This document shows, piece by piece, positions 1 through 7,278 of a DNA stretch of 7,421 nucleotides. Both the position numbers and the translations under genes were made by a program. The notes beneath the pieces are model-generated. The model was not told the origin of the DNA, did no database searches, and saw only the letters and a program-made list of their open reading frames with translations. The stretch is from Tardiphaga sp. (lineage in GTDB: Bacteria; Pseudomonadota; Alphaproteobacteria; Rhizobiales; Xanthobacteraceae), in the NCBI GenBank assembly GCA_028290325.1, contig JAQGJY010000337.1, positions 1 to 7,421 on the forward strand, read 5' to 3'. Position 1 is the first letter of the stretch, and the number at the start of each line of letters is the position of its first letter.

Positions 1-107
1 CCGAGAGTCGGAATGGTCAGCACGGCCAAAGCGGCCGCGATCAATGCCAGCTTCACTTTAATCGACATCGCAGCGGGAAGCGCCGCGGTTTTGCTACGAG
101 CTTTCAT
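1..107 (-). CDS. Exported or membrane-anchored protein, N-terminal fragment (runs off window)
   Basis: Only the first 35 codons are inside the window; the rest lies beyond the left edge. The N-terminus has a basic stretch (MKARSKTAA), a second possible start at Met14 (codon at 66-68) followed by SIKVKLA, then a long Ala/Leu/Ile hydrophobic run ending near TIPTL. This is the form of a Sec signal peptide or signal anchor. The first Met is preceded by a purine-rich TAAGGGG about 6 bases upstream, a moderate ribosome binding site. Met14 has no evident Shine-Dalgarno but would give a more typical signal-peptide length. The gene is divergent from the L,D-transpeptidase. The function cannot be assigned from this fragment. 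Confidence 0.6.
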   Translation of the reverse strand, partial: MKARSKTAALPAAMSIKVKLALIAAALAVLTIPTL

Positions 108-358
108 CGGAGGCCCCTTAAGTATGACGTTAACCGCCATATGATGCGCGAGCGGATACAACGCAATGACCCGCGGTTGGTTTCACAGCCTGGTGATGCG
201 CCGCATTTAGCCGCATCGCGGCCTTGATCATGCCTCGCCAGCCGTTAACGATGCCGTCATCTTGCCACCGTGGTGCTGGAAACCTCACAGACGCTCGGGC
301 ATTGTTCCGGCGGGATTGACGTGGTGGGCACTGACGGCGGCTTGGAGGCCAAAACAAG
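108..358. other. Divergent intergenic region between the left-edge gene and the L,D-transpeptidase
   Basis: This 251-bp gap must hold promoters for both divergent genes, but I cannot place a convincing -35/-10 pair. It contains TTAA at 118-121 and TTAAC at 130-134, a weak stem (GATGCG 195-200 with CGCATC 212-217), and the transpeptidase ribosome binding site (TTGGAGG, 342-348). ORFs crossing this gap extend into the transpeptidase in other frames and look like shadows. No RNA gene is recognised. Confidence 0.5.
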
Positions 359-1159
359 ATGCGTGCGTTTCTTTCTACGTTGTCGGGTGCCGCTGCAATC
401 TGCGTCGTGCTGGCTGGAGTCGCCGAGGCGAAGGTTGCCATCACCGTGGACAAGGACGCGCAGCAAATGACCGTGGCGGTCGATGGCGTCGAACGCTATT
501 CCTGGCCGGTCTCGACCGGCAATCCGTCGCACGAAACCCCGAACGGCAAATTTCAAACGTTCCGGATGGAGGAGAATCACTTCTCCAAGGAATTCGACGA
601 CGCGCCGATGCCGCACGCGATCTTCTTCACGAAATCCGGCCATGCCATTCACGGCACCGATTCCGTGAACCGCCTTGGCTCGCCCGCTTCACATGGCTGC
701 GTGCGGCTGTCACGGGCCAACGCCCAGACACTGTGGGATATCGTGAAGGCAGACGGCGTGCTCAACACCAGCGTGACGTTGACCGGCTCATCGCAGGTCG
801 CGCTCGCACGCCATCCGCGCCCGACAAAATCCGCGCGTCGCAACGTGGATGACGTGACCTCGCCGGATTTCGATGCCGCCGGAAATCCCGTCGTCTCGTC
901 GCTCGATCCGCTGCCGCCGGCTCGCCAGATCGCGCCGCGCCGCGTGCTGCCTCAGGCTCCGAACGGCTACGTCTATTCGGATGGCGCGCAGATCGATTCG
1001 AACGGTTACTCCGTGCCGCGCGGCTATCGCCGCAGCTACGACGCTCAGGGCAGCTCGCAGCAATATTATGTCGATCGCGGCTACGCCCAGCAGGGCTACG
1101 CGCCTCAAGGATACGCGCCGCGTCCGTTTTACCAGCGCGGCTACGTGTATCAGGATTGA
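359..1159 (+). CDS. Exported L,D-transpeptidase (YkuD domain) with Tyr/Gly/Gln-rich C-terminal tail
   Basis: The product (266 aa) belongs to the Cys-dependent L,D-transpeptidases, periplasmic enzymes that form 3-3 peptidoglycan cross-links or attach proteins to the wall. A signal peptide occupies residues 1-24 with a likely cut after AEA. The catalytic domain spans about residues 26-145. It shows HAIHGT (95-100) and SHGCVRLS (111-118), so His98, His112 and the nucleophile Cys114 are all present. Residues about 150-200 form a Pro/Arg/Ala-rich linker. Residues 200-266 are low complexity, with repeated GY dipeptides including GYAQQ-GYAPQ-GYAPR. The start is supported by GGAGG at 344-348, ten bases before ATG. 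The gene converges on the DUF5666-like gene with a 23-bp gap. The family assignment is firm; which LDT class it is, and its acceptor substrate, are not known. Confidence 0.93.
   Translation: MRAFLSTLSGAAAICVVLAGVAEAKVAITVDKDAQQMTVAVDGVERYSWPVSTGNPSHETPNGKFQTFRMEENHFSKEFDDAPMPHAIFFTKSGHAIHGTDSVNRLGSPASHGCVRLSRANAQTLWDIVKADGVLNTSVTLTGSSQVALARHPRPTKSARRNVDDVTSPDFDAAGNPVVSSLDPLPPARQIAPRRVLPQAPNGYVYSDGAQIDSNGYSVPRGYRRSYDAQGSSQQYYVDRGYAQQGYAPQGYAPRPFYQRGYVYQD
1079..1123 (+). repeat. In-frame 15-bp tandem repeat, three copies
   Basis: Three consecutive 15-base units within the transpeptidase gene encode GYAQQ, GYAPQ and GYAPR (residues 241-255). The units differ mostly at third positions (GGC/GGA, GCC/GCG, CAG/CAA), so they are not a fresh slippage product. 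The peptide pattern appears to be kept while the DNA has diverged. Confidence 0.75.
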
Positions 1160-1182
1160 TCCGCTGACGACGGCACGCGGCC

Positions 1183-1803
1183 TTACATCGGCGGCGTGAT
1201 GCCGTCGCGGCCGACGCCGAGACGGCCGGCTTCGAATTTGCCATCCGCGCCTTGAACGGCGCCGAAGATGATGACCTTCGCGCCCGGCTTCAACTCGGAC
1301 TTTTCCCCCGGCAGGAACGTGACGATCGGCGTCTCCGGCGTCACATCGATCGTCTTCTCGCCGCCCTTGTATTTCACCGTGATGGTTTCGCCGGACGTGG
1401 CGGTGACGCGGTCGGCGACGGTCGCGTTGGTCATGCTGCTGCCAGGCTTCAGATCCCACGGCTGAAAGCCCTCGCCGGCGCCGCGCTGCGATTCCATGAA
1501 GATGTGGATCGCTAGCGCCTGCTGCTTGCCGTCGGCTTTCGGCATGCCGGACACGCCGATATAGGAGCCGGGCTTGATTTCGGACATCGCGATCCTGGCG
1601 ATGCCGGTGACGCGCACATCGTCCGGCAGCTTGACGATTTTTTCGTCGCCCTCACGCGCTTTCACCGTCAGCACATTGCCATCGACCTTCTCGATGGTGC
1701 CGCGAATGCGGACGCCCTGCGGCTGCTGCGCCATGGCGGTGGACGCGAGCACTGTCAGCGCAAGCGCCGAGGCGGCGAGCGCGGATGGAATGTAATGTCT
1801 CAT
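1183..1803 (-). CDS. Secreted DUF5666-like protein with two internal beta-rich repeats
   Basis: The product (206 aa) is an exported protein of unknown function. The signal peptide is residues 1-25, with a likely cut after AMA and mature start at QQPQG. Two homologous segments follow, at about 34-102 and 127-198. Each has an 'xVTVK ... V ... xEIKPG/ELKPG ... G ... ADGK' pattern: LTVKAREGDEK with SEIKPGSYIGV in the first, ITVKYKGGEK with SELKPGAKVII in the second. That fits small beta-barrel or OB-like modules as in DUF5666. From memory, relatives in this bacterial group are sometimes labelled 'metal ABC transporter permease', but no membrane helix follows the signal peptide, so that label does not fit. 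I chose Met at 1803 because GGAG (complement of 1809-1812) lies five bases upstream and a signal peptide begins there. A longer in-frame start at 1848 adds 15 non-signal residues. It is 79 bp downstream of aroE on the same strand. Confidence 0.85.
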   Translation of the reverse strand: MRHYIPSALAASALALTVLASTAMAQQPQGVRIRGTIEKVDGNVLTVKAREGDEKIVKLPDDVRVTGIARIAMSEIKPGSYIGVSGMPKADGKQQALAIHIFMESQRGAGEGFQPWDLKPGSSMTNATVADRVTATSGETITVKYKGGEKTIDVTPETPIVTFLPGEKSELKPGAKVIIFGAVQGADGKFEAGRLGVGRDGITPPM

Positions 1804-1823
1804 GTGATCTCCGAAGATTGCCA

Positions 1824-1837
1824 CGCGCGATCGCGCG
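1824..1837. repeat. Perfect 14-bp palindrome upstream of the DUF5666-like gene
   Basis: CGCGCGATCGCGCG equals its own reverse complement. It begins 21 bases before the start codon of the DUF5666-like gene. It could be a dimeric-regulator operator or part of a leader structure. GC-rich palindromes also arise by chance in such genomes, so the role is uncertain. Confidence 0.5.
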
Positions 1838-1840
1838 GAC

Positions 1841-1852
1841 GTCTTCAAAGAC
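1841..1852. repeat. Short inverted repeat GTCTT-CA-AAGAC
   Basis: Five-base arms are separated by CA, three bases from the 14-bp palindrome and between the aroE stop and the next gene. The two-base spacer suits a protein-bound site better than an RNA hairpin. No T-run follows on the minus strand, so it is a poor intrinsic terminator for aroE. Confidence 0.35.
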
Positions 1853-1882
1853 TACGTTCGGAGGTCCGATAAATTTCACCGC

Positions 1883-2731
1883 TCACGCAACCGTGTGCGG
1901 TTGCAGATCCGCCTCGACGATGGCGCGCAGCTTCGCCGTCACCTGCGGCTTCTGGCCGAACCACAACTCGAAGCCGCGCACGGCCTGATGCAGCAACATG
2001 CCGAGTCCATCGGCGGTCCGCAGTCCGCGCGCCTGCGACGCCGCGAGCAACGGCGTCCGCAACGGCACGTAGACCAGGTCGGCGACGACAGCCTCCGCCG
2101 GCAGGCCCGCGACATCGATGACGAGATCGGGCTGCCCCTTCATGCCGAGCGAGGTCGTGTTGACCAGCAGCTCCGCCGTTTTCATTGCCGCCGGGATCGC
2201 ATCCCACGCCATAGGCATGACGCGGTCGCCGAATTGCGCCGCGATCGCCTGCGCGCGCGCAATGCTGCGATTGGCGAGATGAATGCGCGCGATGCCGCGC
2301 TCCAACAATCCAAACACAACGGCGCGCGACGATCCGCCGGCGCCGAGCACCAGCGCCTCGGTCCCGCTATCCCAGCCCGGCGCGGCCGCGTCGAGATTGC
2401 CGATGAAGCCCTCGACATCGGTATTGGTCGCGTGGAGCCGGTCGCCGACGTAATACAAAGTATTCGCCGCGCCGACGGCTTTGGCGCGATCGTCGCAATC
2501 AGCCAGTTGCAGCACGCGCTCCTTGTGCGGGATCGTGACGTTGCCACCGATATAACCGTGATGCGCGAGGTTCATCGCGAATTCGGCGAAGCCTTCCGGC
2601 GGCACGGACTCGATGCTGTAGCCGCCCTCGATGTTCAGCTCGCGCAGCCAGTGATGATGGATCAGCGGCGATCGCGAATGCGCCGCCGGCCAGCCGATCA
2701 GACACGCCGCGCGGGGTTGGCCTGGTTGCAT
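1883..2731 (-). CDS. aroE: Shikimate dehydrogenase (NADP+)
   Basis: AroE reduces 3-dehydroshikimate to shikimate with NADPH in the cytoplasm, a step of the shikimate pathway to aromatic amino acids and folate. The product is 282 aa, the usual length. The substrate domain carries IGWPAAHSRSP (12-22) and GGNVTIPHKE (62-71), with catalytic Lys70, and NTD (103-105), with catalytic Asp105. The nucleotide-binding domain has the Rossmann loop GAGGSSRA (130-137), the NRS segment (154-156) that usually contacts the NADP phosphate, NTTSLGM (191-197) and the closing DGLGMLLHQA (241-250). The ATG follows AAAGGGGGA, a strong ribosome binding site. The DUF1275 gene ends 45 bp upstream, so both may share a transcript. 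The maf, coaE and dnaQ genes that often flank aroE in Rhizobiales are absent here. A paralogue is possible, but all catalytic residues are intact. Confidence 0.96.
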   Translation of the reverse strand: MQPGQPRAACLIGWPAAHSRSPLIHHHWLRELNIEGGYSIESVPPEGFAEFAMNLAHHGYIGGNVTIPHKERVLQLADCDDRAKAVGAANTLYYVGDRLHATNTDVEGFIGNLDAAAPGWDSGTEALVLGAGGSSRAVVFGLLERGIARIHLANRSIARAQAIAAQFGDRVMPMAWDAIPAAMKTAELLVNTTSLGMKGQPDLVIDVAGLPAEAVVADLVYVPLRTPLLAASQARGLRTADGLGMLLHQAVRGFELWFGQKPQVTAKLRAIVEADLQPHTVA

Positions 2732-2776
2732 TGTGTCCCCCTTTCCGTTGTTGCTCCGCTCAGATCATACGGCACA

Positions 2777-3436
2777 TCAGGCTGTCAATTCGCGGCGGCC
2801 AAGACGCCATTGCGCGACCGCGAGCGCGATGCACAGCAACAGCGTGATGCCGGCGGCGAACCAGATCGCCAGCAGGTTGATCCGGTGATAGGCGATCGCA
2901 CCGAGCAGCGAACCTGCGACCAATGCGGCCCAAAGCAACAGATTCGGCAACCATGTCCAGCGTGGGCCGCCGGTGATCGCGGTGGCCAGCCCCTGCCCGA
3001 CTTTGACCAGCGCGCCGGTCATGTAGGTCAGCCCGATTCCGGCACCGCCGCCGACCTGAAACACCGAATTCTCCAGTCCCATGGCCAGCACGATAGCGGC
3101 GATCGCCAGCGTCGGCCGACCCAGCATGTAACAACCCGCCGCCGCCGCGAGCAACAGCGTCTCGACCAGCAGGATCAAGGCCTGGCGATAGCGGCCCTTG
3201 CCGGTCGCGATCAGGCTGCCGATTGCCGAGCCGAGCACGAACATCGCGATCAGCCCGAGCGCCTCACCGGCGCCGCCATAATGGCCATCGGCCAACGTGA
3301 CCCCGAGGCGCGTCGAGTTGCCGCTCATGAAGGAGACGAACAATCCGCCGAGATGGATGAAACCGATGCCATCGACATAACCGGCCAGCGCGCTGAGCAC
3401 GCAGGCCAACGCAATGTGAGTCTTGCTTTGCAGCAT
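2777..3436 (-). CDS. DUF1275 (YoaK-like) integral membrane protein
   Basis: The product is 219 aa with six or seven hydrophobic helices, at about 7-27, 31-49, 59-77, 86-104, 109-125, 166-183 and 188-208. Family-typical motifs are AGYVDGIGF (18-26), FVSFMSGNSTRLG (33-45) and LTYMTGALVKVGQ (136-148), a Gly/Asn-rich pattern seen twice in this family. The C-terminus is basic (RLGRR), probably cytoplasmic. DUF1275 proteins are inner-membrane proteins of unestablished function, sometimes described as putative transporters. The reading frame stays open to 3703, but I chose ATG at 3436 because GGAG (complement of 3444-3447) lies seven bases upstream and the first helix begins right after it. The upstream leader contains a large inverted repeat (3452-3492). 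aroE starts 45 bp downstream. Confidence 0.88.
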   Translation of the reverse strand: MLQSKTHIALACVLSALAGYVDGIGFIHLGGLFVSFMSGNSTRLGVTLADGHYGGAGEALGLIAMFVLGSAIGSLIATGKGRYRQALILLVETLLLAAAAGCYMLGRPTLAIAAIVLAMGLENSVFQVGGGAGIGLTYMTGALVKVGQGLATAITGGPRWTWLPNLLLWAALVAGSLLGAIAYHRINLLAIWFAAGITLLLCIALAVAQWRLGRRELTA

Positions 3437-3451
3437 CCGTTGTCTCCGCGT

Positions 3452-3492
3452 CCGTCCGTTCGCGGTGGCGATCACCGCGCCAAGCCGGACGG
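3452..3492 (-). promoter_or_regulatory. Nested inverted repeat in the DUF1275 leader (possible RNA hairpin or operator)
   Basis: An inner perfect pair, CGCGGTG (3461-3467) and CACCGCG (3473-3479), has a five-base loop. An outer perfect pair, CCGTCCG (3452-3458) and CGGACGG (3486-3492), encloses it. The joints are 2 bases on one side and 6 on the other, giving fourteen base pairs in one bulged hairpin. Its near edge is 15 bases from the DUF1275 start, just outside the ribosome binding site. In a transcript it could affect translation or attenuate; as DNA it could be an operator. No T-run follows on the minus strand, so a simple terminator is unlikely. Confidence 0.5.
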
Positions 3493-3591
3493 AACCCGCA
3501 CCGGGAACCTTCATCGCATCCGGCACGTTGGCAAGCACAATCCATTTAACGCGGGGTGATTTTTGATCGCGCCCGATGTCAGGAGTTTGCC

Positions 3592-3837
3592 ATGGCCAAA
3601 GTGACGTATGAAATCGTCGAGCACGACGGCGGCTGGGCCTACAAGGTGAACAATGTGTTCTCCGAACCCCACCCGACCCATGCCGCCGCCTCGGCCGCCG
3701 CAAAGCGCGCGGCCGCGCATCAGCAGGCGCCGGGCGAAACCGAGGTCATTCAATACGAGGATTCCAAAGGGCAATGGCACGAGGAAACCGCGCGCGGCAA
3801 CGACCGCCCGATGACGGACGTGGTCGACAAGGCCTGA
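3592..3837 (+). CDS. Small DUF2188-like protein
   Basis: This is an 81-aa soluble protein with no signal peptide or membrane segment. It begins MAKVTYEIVEHDGGWAYKV, followed by an Ala-rich helix (THAAASAAAKRAAAHQQ, about 36-52), a short strand (TEVIQYED) and a charged tail (QWHEETARG). The order 'strand, DGGWAYKV, Ala-rich helix, strand' matches DUF2188, small proteins of unknown function. The start is clear: AGGAG at 3581-3585 is six bases before ATG. An in-frame ATG at 3556 lacks a comparable site. The DoxX-like gene starts 35 bp downstream on the same strand, so the two are probably co-transcribed from a promoter in 3437-3591. Confidence 0.85.
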   Translation: MAKVTYEIVEHDGGWAYKVNNVFSEPHPTHAAASAAAKRAAAHQQAPGETEVIQYEDSKGQWHEETARGNDRPMTDVVDKA

Positions 3838-3872
3838 CCGCGTTCGTGAGCGCGCCCGATGGGGACGACGCG

Positions 3873-4274
3873 ATGGTCCGCGCCGCGATGCGCTGGGCCA
3901 TCGCGCTGTTCTACACAGCGGCGGGCCTCGCGCATCTGCTGGCGCCGGACAAGCTGCTGTCGATCACGCCGTCCTGGGTGCCGTATCCGCTTCAGGTGGT
4001 TTTGCTCGCCGGGGTTTTCGAAATCGCCGTCTCGCTCGCGCTGGTGACGAAGCCGCTGCGCTGGGGGGCCGGCGTCGCGATGGCCGTCTATGCGCTGTGC
4101 GTCTGGCCAGCGAATTTCAAGCACGCGATGGATGCGATCGACCTGCCCTATGTGAGCTCGAGCTGGCTCTATCACGGCCCGCGACTGGCGTTTCAGCCGG
4201 TCATCATGTGGTGGTCGCTGTACGCCGCACGCGTGATCGACTGGCCATTCGGAAACAAATCCACGACGCGATAA
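3873..4274 (+). CDS. DoxX-like four-helix membrane protein
   Basis: The product is 133 aa. Hydrophobic segments lie at about 6-24, 37-57, 62-80 and 104-122, the four-helix form of DoxX-like proteins. Family-like features are GLAHLLAPDKLLSITPSWVP (18-37), GVFEIAVSLAL (47-57) in the second helix, WPANFKHAMDA (78-88) after the third helix and GPRLAFQPVIMWW (102-114) at the fourth. This order resembles the DoxX-related predicted membrane proteins of COG4270. The biochemical role is not established. I chose ATG at 3873 because GGGGA (3861-3865) lies seven bases upstream and the first helix follows. In-frame starts further upstream (ATG 3774, GTG 3846) add a hydrophilic, Arg-rich stretch, and the 3774 start would overlap the preceding gene. 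Confidence 0.85.
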   Translation: MVRAAMRWAIALFYTAAGLAHLLAPDKLLSITPSWVPYPLQVVLLAGVFEIAVSLALVTKPLRWGAGVAMAVYALCVWPANFKHAMDAIDLPYVSSSWLYHGPRLAFQPVIMWWSLYAARVIDWPFGNKSTTR

Positions 4275-4324
4275 ATCTCTGCTGTTGAACACATACTTGC
4301 GGCGCCGTCATTCCGAGCGCGATC

Positions 4325-4341
4325 GCGGCGACGAACGCCGC
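4325..4341. repeat. GC-rich stem-loop downstream of the DoxX-like gene
   Basis: GCGGCG (4325-4330) and CGCCGC (4336-4341) form a perfect six-base stem with loop ACGAA, 50 bases past the DoxX-like stop. No T-run follows, so it is at best a weak terminator. It sits in a short stretch beginning CGTCATTCCGAGCGCG (4307-4322), which resembles the dispersed intergenic repeats common in Bradyrhizobium-type genomes. Confidence 0.4.
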
Positions 4342-4463
4342 TGGGGCGAGCCCGGCAACAGGCGGCCGAGATGAACCGTACGGGATTGGCGGTTCAAAGA
4401 TACCTCTTGCCCGCCGCATCTTGAGGTTGCATGATCACCTCGGTCTGTCGGGGGAGAGGCGGC

Positions 4464-5048
4464 GTGCGTGTTGTGGTCGCGTTGTGGATCGGCGTCGCAA
4501 TGACCCTTGGCGGCTGCGTGAATCGCGATCCTTACGTCACGTCCAGCGGCGAGGTGATGTCCGGTGAATGGCGGATCGCCCGGCAGCTCGATCGCGTCAC
4601 CGGCGCGCAATTGCCGAGCGCCGGGATCATTGCCCTCGCTTCAAACACCTACGAGGATTATCCCAAGCCATCGTTGATGCAATTGACCTGTTTCGATGGC
4701 AAGCCGCTGGTGCGCTTCGCCTTCGGCTGGAAGATCGGCGCGGACGTCAATACCACGCTTGGCTATCGCTTCGACGACAAGCCGGGACGGGACAATATCG
4801 ATGGCGTCCGCTTCATGCAGGACGAACGCATGGTCGTGATCGAGGAAACCCCGGCGGTGGTGCGGTTCGTCAATGATCTGCGAGGCGCGCGCGTCCTCTA
4901 TTTGCGAATTCGGTCGATCACCCAGGGCCGCACCACCGCCGAATACAAACTCGACGGCTCCGAACCCGCGATCCAGGCCGCGTTCGCCGATTGCCCGTTG
5001 CCGGCACCGGCCCCGTCCGCCAATGCCATTCAAAAACGCACGTCATGA
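4464..5048 (+). CDS. Putative lipoprotein of unknown function
   Basis: From the GTG at 4464 the product is 194 aa. It has a short signal (MRVVVALWIGVAMTLGGC) ending in a lipobox-like LGGC, with Cys18 as probable lipidation site. The mature part is hydrophilic and beta-rich: SGEWRIARQLDRVTG, LMQLTCFDGKPLVRFAFGWKIG, LGYRFDDKPGRD and a late AFADCP. The two Cys in the LTCF and FADCP motifs may form a disulfide. The spacing of 'LxCxxGKP', 'YRFDDKPGR' and the final 'AIQAAFADC' is loosely like VasI/TagO-type beta-sandwich proteins; this is only pattern resemblance. I prefer GTG 4464 because GGAG at 4453-4456 is seven bases upstream and the signal peptide then has normal length. ATG 4431, with GAGG at 4423-4426, adds eleven residues and is the alternative. 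The gene stands alone and converges on thiC. Confidence 0.72.
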   Translation: MRVVVALWIGVAMTLGGCVNRDPYVTSSGEVMSGEWRIARQLDRVTGAQLPSAGIIALASNTYEDYPKPSLMQLTCFDGKPLVRFAFGWKIGADVNTTLGYRFDDKPGRDNIDGVRFMQDERMVVIEETPAVVRFVNDLRGARVLYLRIRSITQGRTTAEYKLDGSEPAIQAAFADCPLPAPAPSANAIQKRTS

Positions 5049-5092
5049 AGACGCTCGCGGCATCTGGTGGTCGAATGTCGCAAGCAAACGGC

Positions 5093-5106
5093 CGGACTTG
5101 CGTCCG
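5093..5106. terminator. Weak stem-loop between the convergent lipoprotein and thiC genes
   Basis: CGGAC and GTCCG form a perfect five-base stem with a TTGC tetraloop in the 114-bp gap between the two convergent stops. Only a short ACCATTT follows on the plus strand, and a second small stem (GCCG 5134-5137 with CGGC 5142-5145) lies nearby. The location fits a bidirectional terminator, but the stem is short and lacks a clear T-tract. Confidence 0.3.
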
Positions 5107-5162
5107 ACCATTTCCCTCGACAATGAAAGCGCAGCCGGCCTCGGCCGACCACGCACGGAAAA

Positions 5163-7097
<1,935 letters not shown>

Positions 7098-7278
7098 GGG
7101 GCGTCCTTCCTGTATGTTCTGTTTGGCGATGCGCGCGATCAGCTAATGGCCGTCATCGCCCGGCTTGATTGGGCGGCCAATATTCCGGACGCCCGCGATT
7201 GAATTCGAGGTCGCAGCATGATGGGTCCACTGCTTGGCGGATGGTGACGGCAGAAATCGTGTCGGGCTCGATATTTCA
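7098..7278 (-). other. thiE-thiC intergenic leader, no recognisable TPP riboswitch
   Basis: This 181-bp gap precedes thiC. On the minus strand it holds the thiC ribosome binding site (complement of 7104-7111) and a modest stem, CGCCC (7157-7161) with GGGCG (7171-7175), nine-base loop. The conserved thi-box segments (CTGAGA, and the CCTGAT...GGxTAATGCC core) are not found on the minus strand. A 26-codon minus-strand reading frame exists but shows no coding character. Confidence 0.5.

Noticed and set aside
118..134. CtrA-like site TTAA-N8-TTAAC upstream of the left-edge gene
   Set aside because: The CtrA consensus has seven bases between half-sites, and here there are eight. The position, 11 bases from the start codon, also makes it doubtful.
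195..217. Stem GATGCG/CGCATC in the left intergenic gap
   Set aside because: A six-base stem with an 11-base loop and no T-tract or known motif is not distinguishable from chance.
262..852. A 196-codon plus-strand frame overlapping the transpeptidase
   Set aside because: It overlaps the coding part of the L,D-transpeptidase in another frame, has Arg/Trp-rich composition and no ribosome binding site or domain.
788..1459. A 223-codon minus-strand frame spanning the transpeptidase and DUF5666-like gene ends
   Set aside because: It conflicts with two supported genes and gives an Arg/His-rich, domain-free product.
1895..3559. A 554-codon open frame on the plus strand, antisense to aroE and DUF1275
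   Set aside because: It runs opposite two well-supported genes. Its product is very rich in Arg, Gln, Asp and His with no domain, as expected for an antisense shadow in GC-rich DNA.
7157..7175. CGCCC/GGGCG stem in the thiC leader as a riboswitch or terminator
   Set aside because: The stem is five bases with a nine-base loop, there is no T-run, and thi-box core sequences are missing.
7195..7223. Nearby small minus-strand frame between thiE and thiC
   Set aside because: It would encode about 26 residues with no Shine-Dalgarno and no coding-type composition.
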